In this document: positions 7,599 to 16,412 of the stretch, piece after piece
Position numbering within the stretch: position 1 is the first letter of the stretch
How the letters are laid out: each line of letters starts with the position of its first letter
The notes under the pieces: model-generated
Told to the model about the DNA's origin: nothing
The model's input: only the letters and a program-made list of their open reading frames with translations
Database searches by the model: none
Translations under genes and position numbers: made by a program
DNA from: CAYMEV01 sp964431655 [NCBI: uncultured bacterium]
Lineage (GTDB): Bacteria; CAYMEV01
Length of the DNA: 29,632 nt
Direction: 5' to 3'
Assembly: GCA_964431655.1 (NCBI GenBank)
Contig: CAYSKJ010000020.1
Coordinates: 1-29,632, forward strand

Positions 7599-8834
7599 AT
7601 GTTTAGAAAACTGAAACCCCAGACAAAGCTTTTTTCAAAGGGATATGACCCCCAGCTTTCCGAGGGAAGTGCAATACCGCCGGTATTCAGGACATCTACC
7701 TTTATCTTCAAAAACTCCCAGGAGGGCAAAAGGGCCTTCGAAATTGCCTACGGGCTTAAAACAGCAAATAAAGGCGAAGTGCCTGCCCTTATTTACACCC
7801 GTGTAAACAATCCCAACTGTCAGATGGTAGAAGATAAGATCACTGTATGGGACGATGCAGAAGAGGCAGCGCTCTTTTCATCGGGAATGGGGGCAATATC
7901 GTCAACATGCCTGAGCTTTTTAAAACCCGGAGATACACTGCTGTTTTCAGACCCTGTCTATGGCGGTACTGAGTTCTTCTTCCGCAAGATACTGCCCGAG
8001 TATAAGATTAAGACGGTGCCCTTTCCTGCCGGTTCCAGACCCGCAGTCATCGAACGGCTTGTAAAGGACAATCCTTCCACCAGGATAATTTTTATTGAAA
8101 GCCCTGCAAACCCTACCATTCAGCTGACGGATATTGAATCCGCCTCAGACATAGCCAGGAGGAACTCCCGGGAAAATCACAGGATAAGGGTCATTGTGGA
8201 TAATACCTTTATGGGCCCTATTTTCTGCAGTCCGTTGAAGTTCGGAGCTGACCTGATAGTTTACTCAGCCACTAAATTCATTGGAGGCCACAGCGACCTG
8301 GTAGCAGGCATTACCCTCGGGTCCAAAGAGGATATCGGAAGCGTCAAGGTCACAAGGACCATCTTCGGCTCCAATTCAGATCCGGATACTGCATGGCTTA
8401 TCCTGCGCAGTCTCGGAACCCTTGACCTGCGCATGAAAAAACAGGCAAAAAATGCAAAAAAGATAGTCGAGTTCCTTCAGAAGCACCCCCGAGTCAAAAA
8501 AGTGGCCTATCCCGGAATTGATCAGATGGGCGATTATCAGCTTCAGCTTTATGAAAAACAGTGCAAAGGGAGCGGAAGCCTTATCTCCTTTTATATTGAG
8601 GGCGGAGAGAAAGAGGCTTTCAGGGTCATGGATGCAACCCGGGAATTCCTCCTTGCTGTCAGCCTTGGAGGCATTGAAAGCTTGATTGAACATCCCCATG
8701 CCATGACCCACGCTGATATGACCGAGGAGGAAAAGCGGACTGCAGGCATAACCCCGAACCTTATACGGCTCTCGGTAGGACTTCAGGATGCCGAAGACCT
8801 TATACATGACCTTAAAAATGCACTGGATATATAA
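7599..8834 (+). CDS. Cystathionine gamma-synthase/methionine gamma-lyase family PLP enzyme
   Basis: 411 residues of the Cys/Met metabolism PLP-dependent family. The PLP lysine is K226 in VYSATKFIGGHSD. Other family residues are Y66 and R68 in the phosphate-binding loop YTRVNNP, SSGMGAIS (94-101), Y121 that stacks on the cofactor (DPVYGGTE), and D201 (VDNTF). The reaction could be gamma-replacement on an activated homoserine (cystathionine or homocysteine synthesis) or gamma-elimination from methionine. The cysteine typical of true methionine gamma-lyases is not seen after YGGT, which slightly favours a biosynthetic role. The Shine-Dalgarno AAAGGAG is clear. No other sulfur amino acid gene is in the window, and no SAM riboswitch is apparent in the short leader. 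The exact substrate is uncertain. Confidence 0.9.
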   Translation: MFRKLKPQTKLFSKGYDPQLSEGSAIPPVFRTSTFIFKNSQEGKRAFEIAYGLKTANKGEVPALIYTRVNNPNCQMVEDKITVWDDAEEAALFSSGMGAISSTCLSFLKPGDTLLFSDPVYGGTEFFFRKILPEYKIKTVPFPAGSRPAVIERLVKDNPSTRIIFIESPANPTIQLTDIESASDIARRNSRENHRIRVIVDNTFMGPIFCSPLKFGADLIVYSATKFIGGHSDLVAGITLGSKEDIGSVKVTRTIFGSNSDPDTAWLILRSLGTLDLRMKKQAKNAKKIVEFLQKHPRVKKVAYPGIDQMGDYQLQLYEKQCKGSGSLISFYIEGGEKEAFRVMDATREFLLAVSLGGIESLIEHPHAMTHADMTEEEKRTAGITPNLIRLSVGLQDAEDLIHDLKNALDI

Positions 8835-8836
8835 TC

Positions 8837-8864
8837 TTGATTTTTATAAAAAACATAATATAAT
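8837..8864 (+). promoter_or_regulatory. Sigma-70-type promoter for the lipoprotein gene
   Basis: TTGATT (8837-8842), a 16-base A/T-rich spacer and a perfect TATAAT (8859-8864). It begins three bases after the preceding stop codon. A start near 8871 would give a leader of about 20 bases containing AGGAGGT. Confidence 0.6.
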
Positions 8865-8891
8865 ATGATTCAAAAATATAGGAGGTATGCT

Positions 8892-9617
8892 ATGAAAAAG
8901 ATATTGTTAATCTTTCTCATTATCGCTTTTATCAGTTTTCCTGCATGTAAGAAGGAACAGCCTGTAAAACCGGTCCCGGAAAAGGAACCGGCACCTGCTG
9001 AAGTAAAACTTGAGTGGACTGCGGAGCCTGCTCTTGAATTGATTCCCGACGCCCCCATAAAGGGACAGGCAAACGGAGCCCCCTTTGAAGGAAAAACCGT
9101 GTATTTCGAACCCCTTTTCGGCAAATGGAACATGGTAATTTCCGACGGAACACTGGAAACCCCCACCGGCTTCCTTTCCAATGCCCAGAGCATCAACATA
9201 AGCCTTCCTGAGCCTCCCGAGGCCGGAAAGGTTATAAGCAAGGAAATGAACTACGGCGACGGCTATTTCCAGATAACGAAAAAGGACAACCCTGAAGAGA
9301 CAACATCATGGAACTCTGACAATGCCTTTATAGTCAAGTTTACTGAATGGGAAGTCCAGGATTATGACCCTGAGGGAGAAATGTTCCAGGTTGCCGGCAA
9401 GGCTTCAGGAATGGTTTACGTATCCTATAAGGGCTGGGACAGCGGAGATTTTGACAATTCCTTTGCTGCCGGAACATTCAAGGATGCAGTAATCCGCTAT
9501 ATGGGAGAACCTGAGCTCGAATATGAAGAACCTGTTGAGATGGAAGAGACAGAAGAAACACCAGGTGAAGTTCAGGAGGAAATAGCCGAGGAACCAGCAC
9601 CGGAAAAAACTGAATAA
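8892..9617 (+). CDS. Lipoprotein with Pro/Glu-rich linker and acidic tail, function unknown
   Basis: 241 residues from the ATG at 8892, which is preceded by AGGAGGT; an upstream in-frame ATG at 8865 lacks this. The signal peptide MKKILLIFLIIAFISFPAC ends at C19, the likely lipid anchor, in a relaxed FPAC lipobox. A Lys/Pro/Glu linker follows (about 20-42), then a beta-rich domain (about 43-207) with many Trp and Gly residues, then a Glu-rich tail (about 208-241). I do not recognise the domain. It has its own promoter and is closed by a strong terminator, so it is a single-gene unit. An envelope or surface location is expected. Confidence 0.8.
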   Translation: MKKILLIFLIIAFISFPACKKEQPVKPVPEKEPAPAEVKLEWTAEPALELIPDAPIKGQANGAPFEGKTVYFEPLFGKWNMVISDGTLETPTGFLSNAQSINISLPEPPEAGKVISKEMNYGDGYFQITKKDNPEETTSWNSDNAFIVKFTEWEVQDYDPEGEMFQVAGKASGMVYVSYKGWDSGDFDNSFAAGTFKDAVIRYMGEPELEYEEPVEMEETEETPGEVQEEIAEEPAPEKTE

Positions 9618-9639
9618 AGCAAAAGACTTATTTTTAAAA

Positions 9640-9666
9640 GGGAGGCTTGAAGCCTCCCTTTTTTTT
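9640..9666 (+). terminator. Intrinsic terminator after the lipoprotein gene
   Basis: GGGAGGC, loop TTGAA, GCCTCCC, followed by eight T's. This is a perfect 7-bp GC-rich stem with a U-tract, 22 bases after the stop codon. Confidence 0.93.
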
Positions 9667-9778
9667 ATTTCTTTTGTTTCCTATCCAAGGCTCTTTCCAT
9701 ACAAAAAGAGGTTGCCTGCCTTTAAAGGCTTATCAGAGTGCCGGGACTATATTTTCTCAATCACAGTCTTTCCCATGA

Positions 9779-10906
9779 TCAGAACTCTCTGAGTTTCTTG
9801 ACCACTTCCCTCGCAACATCAAGGGCTGAACTGCTTGCGCCCATGTCATAGGTTCTGACCCTGCCTTCTTCTATTACCTTGGCAATGGCATTTTCAAGCC
9901 TCTGGGCAGTATCTTCCAATCCCAGGAACTGTATCATCATTTTTGCAGTCAGAAGCATGGCAATCGGGTTAGTCTTATACATGCCGGCATACTTGGGCAC
10001 AGAACCGTGGGTGGGCTCAAACACCGCAAAATTATCCCCTATATTTGCGCTGGAAGCAAATCCCAGTCCGCCAACCAGCTGTGCTGCAAGGTCTGATATA
10101 ATATCCCCGAAAAGGTTCATCGCCACCAGCACATCATAATTCTGGGGGTTCTTGACCGGCCACATGGCCATGGCATCAATATTTGTCTCCCATATCTCAA
10201 TCCCCGGATACTCCTTTGCTACTTTTCTTGCGGTTCGGATAACAAGGCCCCCGGTTTCTCTCAGGACATTGGGCTTTTCTACGACTGTAACACTCCTCTT
10301 GCTGTATTTCTTTGCATACTCAAAAGCCTGCTTTACTATGCTTTTTATGGCTTTAACAGTATTTATGCGGCATGATATGGCCATCTCTTCCCCTGGAATA
10401 TCACCAAATTTCTTCATCTTCGGAGAAAGCTTTAAAAGAGGATCTTTAAGCTCAACAGGAAATGGGTAGAATTCAACCCCTGCATAAAGGTCCTCCGTAT
10501 TTTCCCTGAAAACTGTAATGTCTATATCATCCCTGTAATTTACAGGGTTGCCCTTATAGGCTTTGCACAGCCTTAGATTCATATGGAGATTAAATTCCTG
10601 CTTCAACCTTAAATTGGGGCTGAAATATGAAAACCCCCTGCCCCTGAGTTCCGGGTCCAGCTCCTTTTCAGCTTCTTCCTTCGGCTTGGAGGTATTAGCT
10701 CCGAACAAAGCGCAGTCACTGTTTTTCAGAAGTTCAATTGTTCTCTCAGGCAGAGGATTGCCTTCATTTTTCCAGCATTCCCAGCCAGTATACCCAAGGG
10801 TATACTCTGCATCAAGCTGGATTTCGTCGAGCACAATCCTTGCTGCCTCCATAACATCATTTCCGATTCCATCTTCAGGCAACAGGGCAATCTGTAACTT
10901 TGGCAT
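9779..10906 (-). CDS. Isocitrate/isopropylmalate dehydrogenase family enzyme, probably isocitrate dehydrogenase
   Basis: 375 residues of the beta-decarboxylating dehydrogenase family. Visible catalytic features are FRENTEDLYAG with R134 and Y141, the catalytic lysine K211 (VVEKPNVLRETGG), metal-binding acids D244, D268 and D272 (NLFGDIISDLAAQ), and the cofactor loop EPTHGSVPKYAG (297-308). K305 and Y306 in that loop match the Lys-Tyr pair that selects NADP in E. coli isocitrate dehydrogenase, where NAD-dependent relatives have Asp-Ile. The substrate segment reads SPNLRLKQE; by ungapped alignment the position of E. coli R119 is K102. Isocitrate is the likeliest substrate, but homoisocitrate or tartrate-type activity is possible. 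It is transcribed divergently from glgC. A role beside citrate lyase in citrate metabolism would fit but is inference. Confidence 0.85.
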   Translation of the reverse strand: MPKLQIALLPEDGIGNDVMEAARIVLDEIQLDAEYTLGYTGWECWKNEGNPLPERTIELLKNSDCALFGANTSKPKEEAEKELDPELRGRGFSYFSPNLRLKQEFNLHMNLRLCKAYKGNPVNYRDDIDITVFRENTEDLYAGVEFYPFPVELKDPLLKLSPKMKKFGDIPGEEMAISCRINTVKAIKSIVKQAFEYAKKYSKRSVTVVEKPNVLRETGGLVIRTARKVAKEYPGIEIWETNIDAMAMWPVKNPQNYDVLVAMNLFGDIISDLAAQLVGGLGFASSANIGDNFAVFEPTHGSVPKYAGMYKTNPIAMLLTAKMMIQFLGLEDTAQRLENAIAKVIEEGRVRTYDMGASSSALDVAREVVKKLREF

Positions 10907-11075
10907 TCAAAAACCCCTTTTTTGCTACTTGGTGGTAATATCATGCATTAGCATCAGCTAACCTAATAAAGGATATAATTGTCAAATTTAATACAATTCC
11001 ATCAGAAAGTCTGTTTTGCACAGCCCTGCAGAGCCATAATAACTTACATGCTGAATTTGTTCCAATTCTTTTTAA

Positions 11076-11103
11076 TTGATATTTCATATTATGCTGATAT
11101 GAT
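11076..11103 (+). promoter_or_regulatory. Sigma-70-type promoter for glgC-argS
   Basis: TTGATA (11076-11081), 16-base spacer, TATGAT (11098-11103). A start near 11110 leaves a short leader with GGAGG ahead of the ATG at 11135. Confidence 0.5.
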
Positions 11104-11134
11104 GCTTGTATTGTAAAACCACGGAGGCAGAACA

Positions 11135-12418
11135 ATGGAAAATGTACTGTGCATTATCCTTGGCGGAGGGCGTGGTACACGCCTCTACCCTCTCACAAAA
11201 CACAGATCAAAACCAGCAGTTCCCCTGGGAGGCAAGTACAGGCTCATTGACATCACTATATCAAATGCCATTAACAGCGGTTTCAGGAATATTTTTGTCC
11301 TTACCCAGTTCAATTCTGCTTCTTTGAATATGCACATAACCCAGACCTATGTATTTGACAAGTTCTCCAAAGGCTTTGTGGAGGTACTTGCAGCCGAACA
11401 GACAATGGAATCCACCAACTGGTACCAGGGAACTGCCGATGCCATAAGGAAACAGATGCGAAGGTTCGATAAGAGCAAGTATGAGCATATCCTTATATTA
11501 TCCGGTGATCACCTCTACAGGATGAACTACCTGAATTTTCTGCGCCACCATCTTTTAACCGATTCCGATATAACCCTGAGCACCATACCGATAAATGAAA
11601 CTGATGCTCCCAAATTCGGTGTTATGAAAATCAATGAGAACCTCAAAATCACACAGTTCGTTGAAAAACCGGCCCAGCAGGACATTATCAGGCAGTTGTA
11701 TATGCCCTCCAATATAAAAGGCATGATAAGGGATAATTTCAGGAAGGAAGCCGATCTGCTCGCGTCCATGGGTATATACATTTTTAAGAGAGATGTCCTT
11801 AAAGAATTACTGCAGGATGAAAAACGCATTGATTTCGGCAAAGATATCATACCCCATGCCATAGAACACAAAAGGGTATACGCTTTCCCTTTTAAAGGCT
11901 ACTGGGAAGATATAGGGTCCATTGAATCCTTCTTTAATGCCAATATACAGCTTGCCCAGGAAAACCCCAATTTCTTTTTCTACAAGGATGACTGGCCAAT
12001 CTACTCAAAACCCAGGGTACTCCCGTCCAGCAAGTTCTATTCTTCAAAGATAGACAGGAGCATAATATCTGATGGCTGTCTTGTCCGCAGTTCACGTATA
12101 GATAATTCCATAATCGGGCAAAGGAGTATTATTCATGATAACTGCCATTTGAACAGGGTAGTTTATATGGGTGCTGACTATTATGAACATGACGAAGTCC
12201 TTAAGGATAAGCAGGAAAAAGGCATGCCCATAATGGGAATCGGATCAGGAAGCGTGATTGAAAACACCATTATTGATAAAAACGTGGCGATTGGCAAAAA
12301 TGTCAGAATTACAAACAAAAAGGGAATCCTGGAGTATGAAGATGAAATGTTTCACATACGCCAGGGCATAGTAATAATACCAAAAAATGCGGTTATTCCC
12401 GATAATACAGAGGTATAG
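11135..12418 (+). CDS. glgC: Glucose-1-phosphate adenylyltransferase (ADP-glucose pyrophosphorylase)
   Basis: 427 residues, full length for GlgC. The nucleotidyltransferase motif GGGRGTRLYPLTKHRSKPA lies at 10-28, catalytic Asp in SGDHLYRMNY, the sugar-binding VEKP, the second catalytic Asp in GYWEDIGS, and a C-terminal left-handed beta-helix with hexapeptide-like repeats (about 315-427). It makes ADP-glucose from ATP and glucose-1-phosphate, the committed step of bacterial glycogen synthesis, and is usually under allosteric control. GGAGG lies before the ATG. No glycogen synthase or branching enzyme is in the window. The stop is only five bases from the argS start, so the two are translated from one message. 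Confidence 0.96.
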   Translation: MENVLCIILGGGRGTRLYPLTKHRSKPAVPLGGKYRLIDITISNAINSGFRNIFVLTQFNSASLNMHITQTYVFDKFSKGFVEVLAAEQTMESTNWYQGTADAIRKQMRRFDKSKYEHILILSGDHLYRMNYLNFLRHHLLTDSDITLSTIPINETDAPKFGVMKINENLKITQFVEKPAQQDIIRQLYMPSNIKGMIRDNFRKEADLLASMGIYIFKRDVLKELLQDEKRIDFGKDIIPHAIEHKRVYAFPFKGYWEDIGSIESFFNANIQLAQENPNFFFYKDDWPIYSKPRVLPSSKFYSSKIDRSIISDGCLVRSSRIDNSIIGQRSIIHDNCHLNRVVYMGADYYEHDEVLKDKQEKGMPIMGIGSGSVIENTIIDKNVAIGKNVRITNKKGILEYEDEMFHIRQGIVIIPKNAVIPDNTEV

Positions 12419-12423
12419 CCTAC

Positions 12424-14142
12424 ATGCTGGACCTGAGGATAAGGCTGGAGAAGTTTTTTTGCCCCTTTTTGGATAAAACCTATCAAGGCCCATTGTTTAA
12501 TATTTTTACCAGACCTCCGAAATCAAGCCCCTGTGATATGGCATTTCCCTGCTTTATACCTGCAAAAAAATCCGGCCTGTCACCAAAGGCTTTCGCTGAA
12601 TGCCTCGCCAAAACCCTTCCTGAAGGAGGGATGATTACCCGTATTAAAGCCGAAGGACCCTACCTGAATATGAATATTGACACCAAAGGCCTCCTTGCAG
12701 GTTTTATAAGGGAACTGAAAAGCAGCAACCCATTTGCGCCACTCATTGAACCCCGGGAAAAAAACCCAATCCTTATAGAATACTCCCAGCCGAATACCCA
12801 TAAGCTTTTTCATATCGGCCATATAAGAAATGTTGCGGTAGGCGACAGCCTTGTAAGGATTTTAAGGTATAACGGCAGGAATATAATTTCTCTGAATTAT
12901 ATCGGGGATATAGGGGCTCATATAGCCCGCTTCCTGTGGTTCTTCAAAAAATCCGGAAGGGTCCTGCAGGATTTTAATGATGGCTCAGAGCTTGGAAGGC
13001 TGTATGTTGATTCATCACTTTACCTTGAAAATCTTGGAGAGACAGAGAAAATCAGGGTGAAAAAAGAGATTTCTGAGATCCAGAAAGCCCTGGAGGACAA
13101 ATCATGCCCGGATCTTACTGAGTTATGGGAAGAAACCAGGTCTCAGTCACTTGAGTATTTCCATGATATCTACCGTTTCCTCAATGCCCGTTTTGACAGG
13201 TATTACTATGAAAGCGAAGTAGAACAGGAAGGTATAAAGACCATAAAGGAATACCTCTCGCGCGGGGTTTTCACCATAAGCCAGGGAGCTGTAGTCATTG
13301 AGCTGGGCGGTAACCTGGAAACCTTCCTCCTTTTGAAATCTGACGGTACAAGCCTGTATTCCACCAAAGACATTGCCCTGGCATTGAAAAAGGAAAGAGA
13401 ATACCACCCAGGTCTTTCCCTTTATGTTGTCGGTTCTGAGCAGGTACTGTATTTCAAACAGCTCATCGAAACACTAAGACGCATGGGTTTTGACAGCCAT
13501 GACCGGCTAAGGCATGTAAGTTATGAGCTTGTTACCCTGAAGGATGAAAAGATGTCATCGCGCTACGGCAATATCGTTTCATTCCATGACCTGAAAAAAG
13601 CCATTTATGACAATATAATGACCAGTTATATTGGTTCAAGAGACTGGGATTCAGATAAAAAAAAGGATACCCTCTATAAGATAGCTCTGGCAACCATACG
13701 ATACGGCATGGTATCAAAAAGCCTTAACAAAAAGATAGTTTTCAACCTGGAGGAATGGCTGAAACCTGAAGGCGATACAGGGGCTTATATCCTTTATACC
13801 ATAGCCAGGATAAACAGCATACTTGCCCGGTCTGATAAGGATCCCCACGATGATCTTGAGGCCATATCCCATGAGCCGGAGGATATCGAAAAATCCATCA
13901 TTATATCCCTGTCGGAATTCAGTTATACCGTGCTGATTGCTGAAGAAAGGCTCGATCCTTCAATCCTGGCCAATTATATCTTTGAGCTGTGCAAGGAATT
14001 CAACCGCTTTTATCATCAGTGCCCCGTAATCCACACATCCAGGGAAGGGTTCATTTTTAGATTCAACCTGATAAAGGCTGTTAAGGCTGTTCTGGAAAAG
14101 GGAGTATCTCTACTGGGGTTTTATCCGGTCACCAGCATGTAG
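12424..14142 (+). CDS. argS: Arginyl-tRNA synthetase
   Basis: 572 residues, a class I synthetase. The first signature HIGH is at 130-133 (HKLFHIGHIRN), preceded by EYSQPNTHK as is characteristic of ArgRS. The KMSKS-like loop is KMSSR at 376-380 (KDEKMSSRYGN); loss of the second Lys is usual in this enzyme. An N-terminal tRNA D-loop-binding domain (about 1-90) and a C-terminal DALR anticodon-binding domain (about 450-572) are present. It charges tRNA-Arg in the cytoplasm. AGAGG, located in the end of glgC, serves as its Shine-Dalgarno. The 3' end overlaps the convergent O-antigen-ligase-like gene by 33 bases. Confidence 0.96.
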   Translation: MLDLRIRLEKFFCPFLDKTYQGPLFNIFTRPPKSSPCDMAFPCFIPAKKSGLSPKAFAECLAKTLPEGGMITRIKAEGPYLNMNIDTKGLLAGFIRELKSSNPFAPLIEPREKNPILIEYSQPNTHKLFHIGHIRNVAVGDSLVRILRYNGRNIISLNYIGDIGAHIARFLWFFKKSGRVLQDFNDGSELGRLYVDSSLYLENLGETEKIRVKKEISEIQKALEDKSCPDLTELWEETRSQSLEYFHDIYRFLNARFDRYYYESEVEQEGIKTIKEYLSRGVFTISQGAVVIELGGNLETFLLLKSDGTSLYSTKDIALALKKEREYHPGLSLYVVGSEQVLYFKQLIETLRRMGFDSHDRLRHVSYELVTLKDEKMSSRYGNIVSFHDLKKAIYDNIMTSYIGSRDWDSDKKKDTLYKIALATIRYGMVSKSLNKKIVFNLEEWLKPEGDTGAYILYTIARINSILARSDKDPHDDLEAISHEPEDIEKSIIISLSEFSYTVLIAEERLDPSILANYIFELCKEFNRFYHQCPVIHTSREGFIFRFNLIKAVKAVLEKGVSLLGFYPVTSM

Positions 14143-15390
14143 CTGATCTTTCTCCTTTGCCTCCCTGCAGTAAAACAAAAAGACAAGGCCTATGAAATAG
14201 TACATCAAAAACCTTATTTTGGGGTCAAAAAACACAGGTTCAAAGAGCCCTGCTGTCATGGTAAACACCATTGATGCAGCTACCCCGGCAGAAAAGGAAT
14301 AATAGACAGACCCCTTAAGGGCTCCGAGGGCCCGGACCAGCAGATAAAGGGTTGCTCCGATATAAATCATATAGGTTAGAAAACCAGGTATGCCTGATGA
14401 TACAAGAACATTAAAATAATTGGAGGATATCCTGGTATATTGCTTGGATGCCTCAAGATCCCATTCAGGATCATGATATACTATATCCAGGGTTTCATAG
14501 CCGATGCCGGTAAGGGGATGCTTTTTTACTATTTTCAGGGAATCACCATACATATCAATGCGGTCCCTGTTTACAATAAATCTTGAAGAAGCCCTGTCCC
14601 TTGGAAACATTATGCTCAGCACCAGGTCCCCGATCTCGCTTTTTGGGCTGTGCAGAGAAATCCCAAGAAGCAGAAATACAATGGAAATAAAAACAAAAAG
14701 GGTCCATTTGGCTCTGATGTAAAAAAGCACCACAAGCCCGAAAATAAGGCCAATAAGCGCACTCCTGGTAAAGGTGAAATAAAGGGCAGTCATATTTATC
14801 AGGAGTATGACGGCCATAAGGCTGACCACCCTTTTTTTTACCGGTTTCATGTTCAAAATGCATGAACTCAGAATAAGTATGCAGACCGACAGTATACCCG
14901 CAAGGGTCTGATAGTCCCCGAAGAATCCAGTCACCCTGCTTATACCTGATATCTTCTGGATGACAGCATATATGCTGGAAACCGTGCACCCGAAAAAGAA
15001 GACATAAAGAATCCAGCTGAAGAACCTTCGGCTGAATTTCTCATTGCCCACGATATAGACAATCATAAGGTGGATGGGGATATTCCTGGCCTTAAGGGCA
15101 GATATAAAATCAATGGAAAAAACAGTGGCAATAAGGAAATAGGCTGTAAAAACCACAAAAACCCTGGTATATAATGGCGGTGGAAAGCTGTTAACCCTTT
15201 TTTTAAAGATATCGATAATAAAGATTAAAAGCAGGATGTAGAAGGCAGCCTGGGTTGTGGAATAGGTCGAGGTCAAAGCAAGGGTAAACAAAAGCCAGAG
15301 GACAGCCTTATAATTAAAAGTGCCTGTAGCCTTCAGGCTTGACAGCCCTTCTTGAATTTCCCCTGACAAGGTATAGAGTGTTTTCTTCAT
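14110..15390 (-). CDS. O-antigen ligase/polymerase-like membrane protein (Wzy_C/WaaL type)
   Basis: 426 residues with about ten to twelve predicted membrane segments. A long loop in the C-terminal half contains SRFIVNRDRIDMYGDSLKIVKKHPLTGIGYET; the pattern of a conserved Arg followed by HPLTGIG is typical of the O-antigen ligase/polymerase family. Members transfer or polymerise lipid-linked glycans on the periplasmic face of the inner membrane. The ATG at 15390 has GGGAA upstream and lies 77 bases inside thiL. The first membrane segment starts near residue 28, so an internal start is possible, but no better ATG, GTG or TTG with a ribosome site is seen. No other polysaccharide genes are nearby, so the glycan is unknown. 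Confidence 0.85.
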   Translation of the reverse strand: MKKTLYTLSGEIQEGLSSLKATGTFNYKAVLWLLFTLALTSTYSTTQAAFYILLLIFIIDIFKKRVNSFPPPLYTRVFVVFTAYFLIATVFSIDFISALKARNIPIHLMIVYIVGNEKFSRRFFSWILYVFFFGCTVSSIYAVIQKISGISRVTGFFGDYQTLAGILSVCILILSSCILNMKPVKKRVVSLMAVILLINMTALYFTFTRSALIGLIFGLVVLFYIRAKWTLFVFISIVFLLLGISLHSPKSEIGDLVLSIMFPRDRASSRFIVNRDRIDMYGDSLKIVKKHPLTGIGYETLDIVYHDPEWDLEASKQYTRISSNYFNVLVSSGIPGFLTYMIYIGATLYLLVRALGALKGSVYYSFSAGVAASMVFTMTAGLFEPVFFDPKIRFLMYYFIGLVFLFYCREAKEKDQLHAGDRIKPQ

Positions 15391-16291
15391 CGGTTATGTT
15401 CCCTATATAGTGGTAATGATAATAGCATTTATTTTTGTCGTCATAAAGTCTGAATCCCTCCTTTCTGTAAAAAGGGGATGTGAATATAAGCTCATAGTCT
15501 TCTCCTCCGTAAAGGGCATATTCAACCGGGTCCTTTTTAAGATGTCTATTATCCCTTATGCTGTCTTCAACAGGTATAAGGTCGCAATAAACCTCAGCAC
15601 CGACTCCGGAATCAGTTAATATGTGAAAAAGGTCTGCAACAAGGCCGTCACTTATATCAATCATAGCTGTAGCAAGGGTGTTCTTTGCAAGCAGAATGGC
15701 TTCCCTCACTCTGGCCCTGGGCTTTTTATGCAGGTTCTGAAGAATTCCTTCATACTTCCCCGACAGGAGAAGTTCAAGCCCGGCCCCGGAAGCGCCTGAT
15801 TTACCTGTCAGGAATAAACCATCCCCGGATTTTGCTGTGGATCTTTTTATGTATCCATAGGGAGCCTCTCCAATGATGGTAACTGATATTGATATGCCTC
15901 CCGGATTTCTGCTGATATCCCCGCCTATGAGAAAAAGGCCGTATTCAGCCGAGGCATTTCTGAAACCCCTTAGAATGGCATGTATATACTCCCGGGATAT
16001 ATCATCCGGAATGCCAAAGCCAAAAAGCAGGTATCTGGGTTCGCCTCCCATGGCAGCAATATCCGAAACATTTACAATAACTGATTTATATCCTATCTCC
16101 TCAGGCAGATAATACTCTCTTTTGAAGTGAACCCCCTCTATAAACAGGTCTTTGGAAAAAAGGAGCATCCCCTTGCAGGAAATAACAGCGCAGTCATCTC
16201 CTATCCCCAGCAATGGCTTCGGGATTTCCCGGGCAGAATTGACTATTCTGTCTATATCCCTTATAAGCCCAAACTCATGAAATTCCTTCAA
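15314..16291 (-). CDS. thiL: Thiamine-monophosphate kinase
   Basis: 325 residues; PurM-like ATP-dependent kinase that converts thiamine phosphate to thiamine diphosphate. Family motifs are GIGDDCAVI (29-37), VNVSDIAAMGGEP, GGDISR, IDISDGLVADL and YGGEDYELIF, which carry the Mg-ATP and substrate ligands. The start is TTG at 16291, supported by AAGGAGG six bases upstream; the conserved FHEFGLI follows at once. The O-antigen-ligase-like gene overlaps its end by 77 bases. No other thiamine gene and no TPP riboswitch are visible. Confidence 0.95.
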   Translation of the reverse strand: MKEFHEFGLIRDIDRIVNSAREIPKPLLGIGDDCAVISCKGMLLFSKDLFIEGVHFKREYYLPEEIGYKSVIVNVSDIAAMGGEPRYLLFGFGIPDDISREYIHAILRGFRNASAEYGLFLIGGDISRNPGGISISVTIIGEAPYGYIKRSTAKSGDGLFLTGKSGASGAGLELLLSGKYEGILQNLHKKPRARVREAILLAKNTLATAMIDISDGLVADLFHILTDSGVGAEVYCDLIPVEDSIRDNRHLKKDPVEYALYGGEDYELIFTSPFYRKEGFRLYDDKNKCYYHYHYIGNITDEENTLYLVRGNSRRAVKPEGYRHF

Positions 16292-16374
16292 AGAAAACCT
16301 CCTTCAGGTATAAATCCCTTAATAATTAAACTCATTTCGAAATTATTGCAAAAGATTTATTAATCAGAACAATA

Positions 16375-16403
16375 TTGACATTCTGCATCCTCTATGCTGA
16401 AAT
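16375..16403 (+). promoter_or_regulatory. Promoter close to the VWA gene start
   Basis: Perfect TTGACA (16375-16380), 17-base spacer, and TGAAAT (16398-16403; four of six to consensus). The expected start of transcription, around 16410, is within a few bases of the ATG at 16413. Confidence 0.45.
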
Positions 16404-16412
16404 ATACCTGTT

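Noticed and set aside
8640-8834. Methionine gamma-lyase as a firm call for the gene at 7599
   Set aside because: The family is clear but the typical lyase cysteine is absent and no context gene decides the reaction, so the broader family name was kept.
10941-11135. A 64-residue minus-strand open frame between the dehydrogenase gene and glgC
   Set aside because: It overlaps the glgC promoter, lacks a clear ribosome site and shows no recognisable domain or signal peptide.
16292-16412. Possible TPP riboswitch ahead of thiL
   Set aside because: The 121-base gap shows no TPP core such as CTGAGA and has no room beside the divergent VWA promoter.
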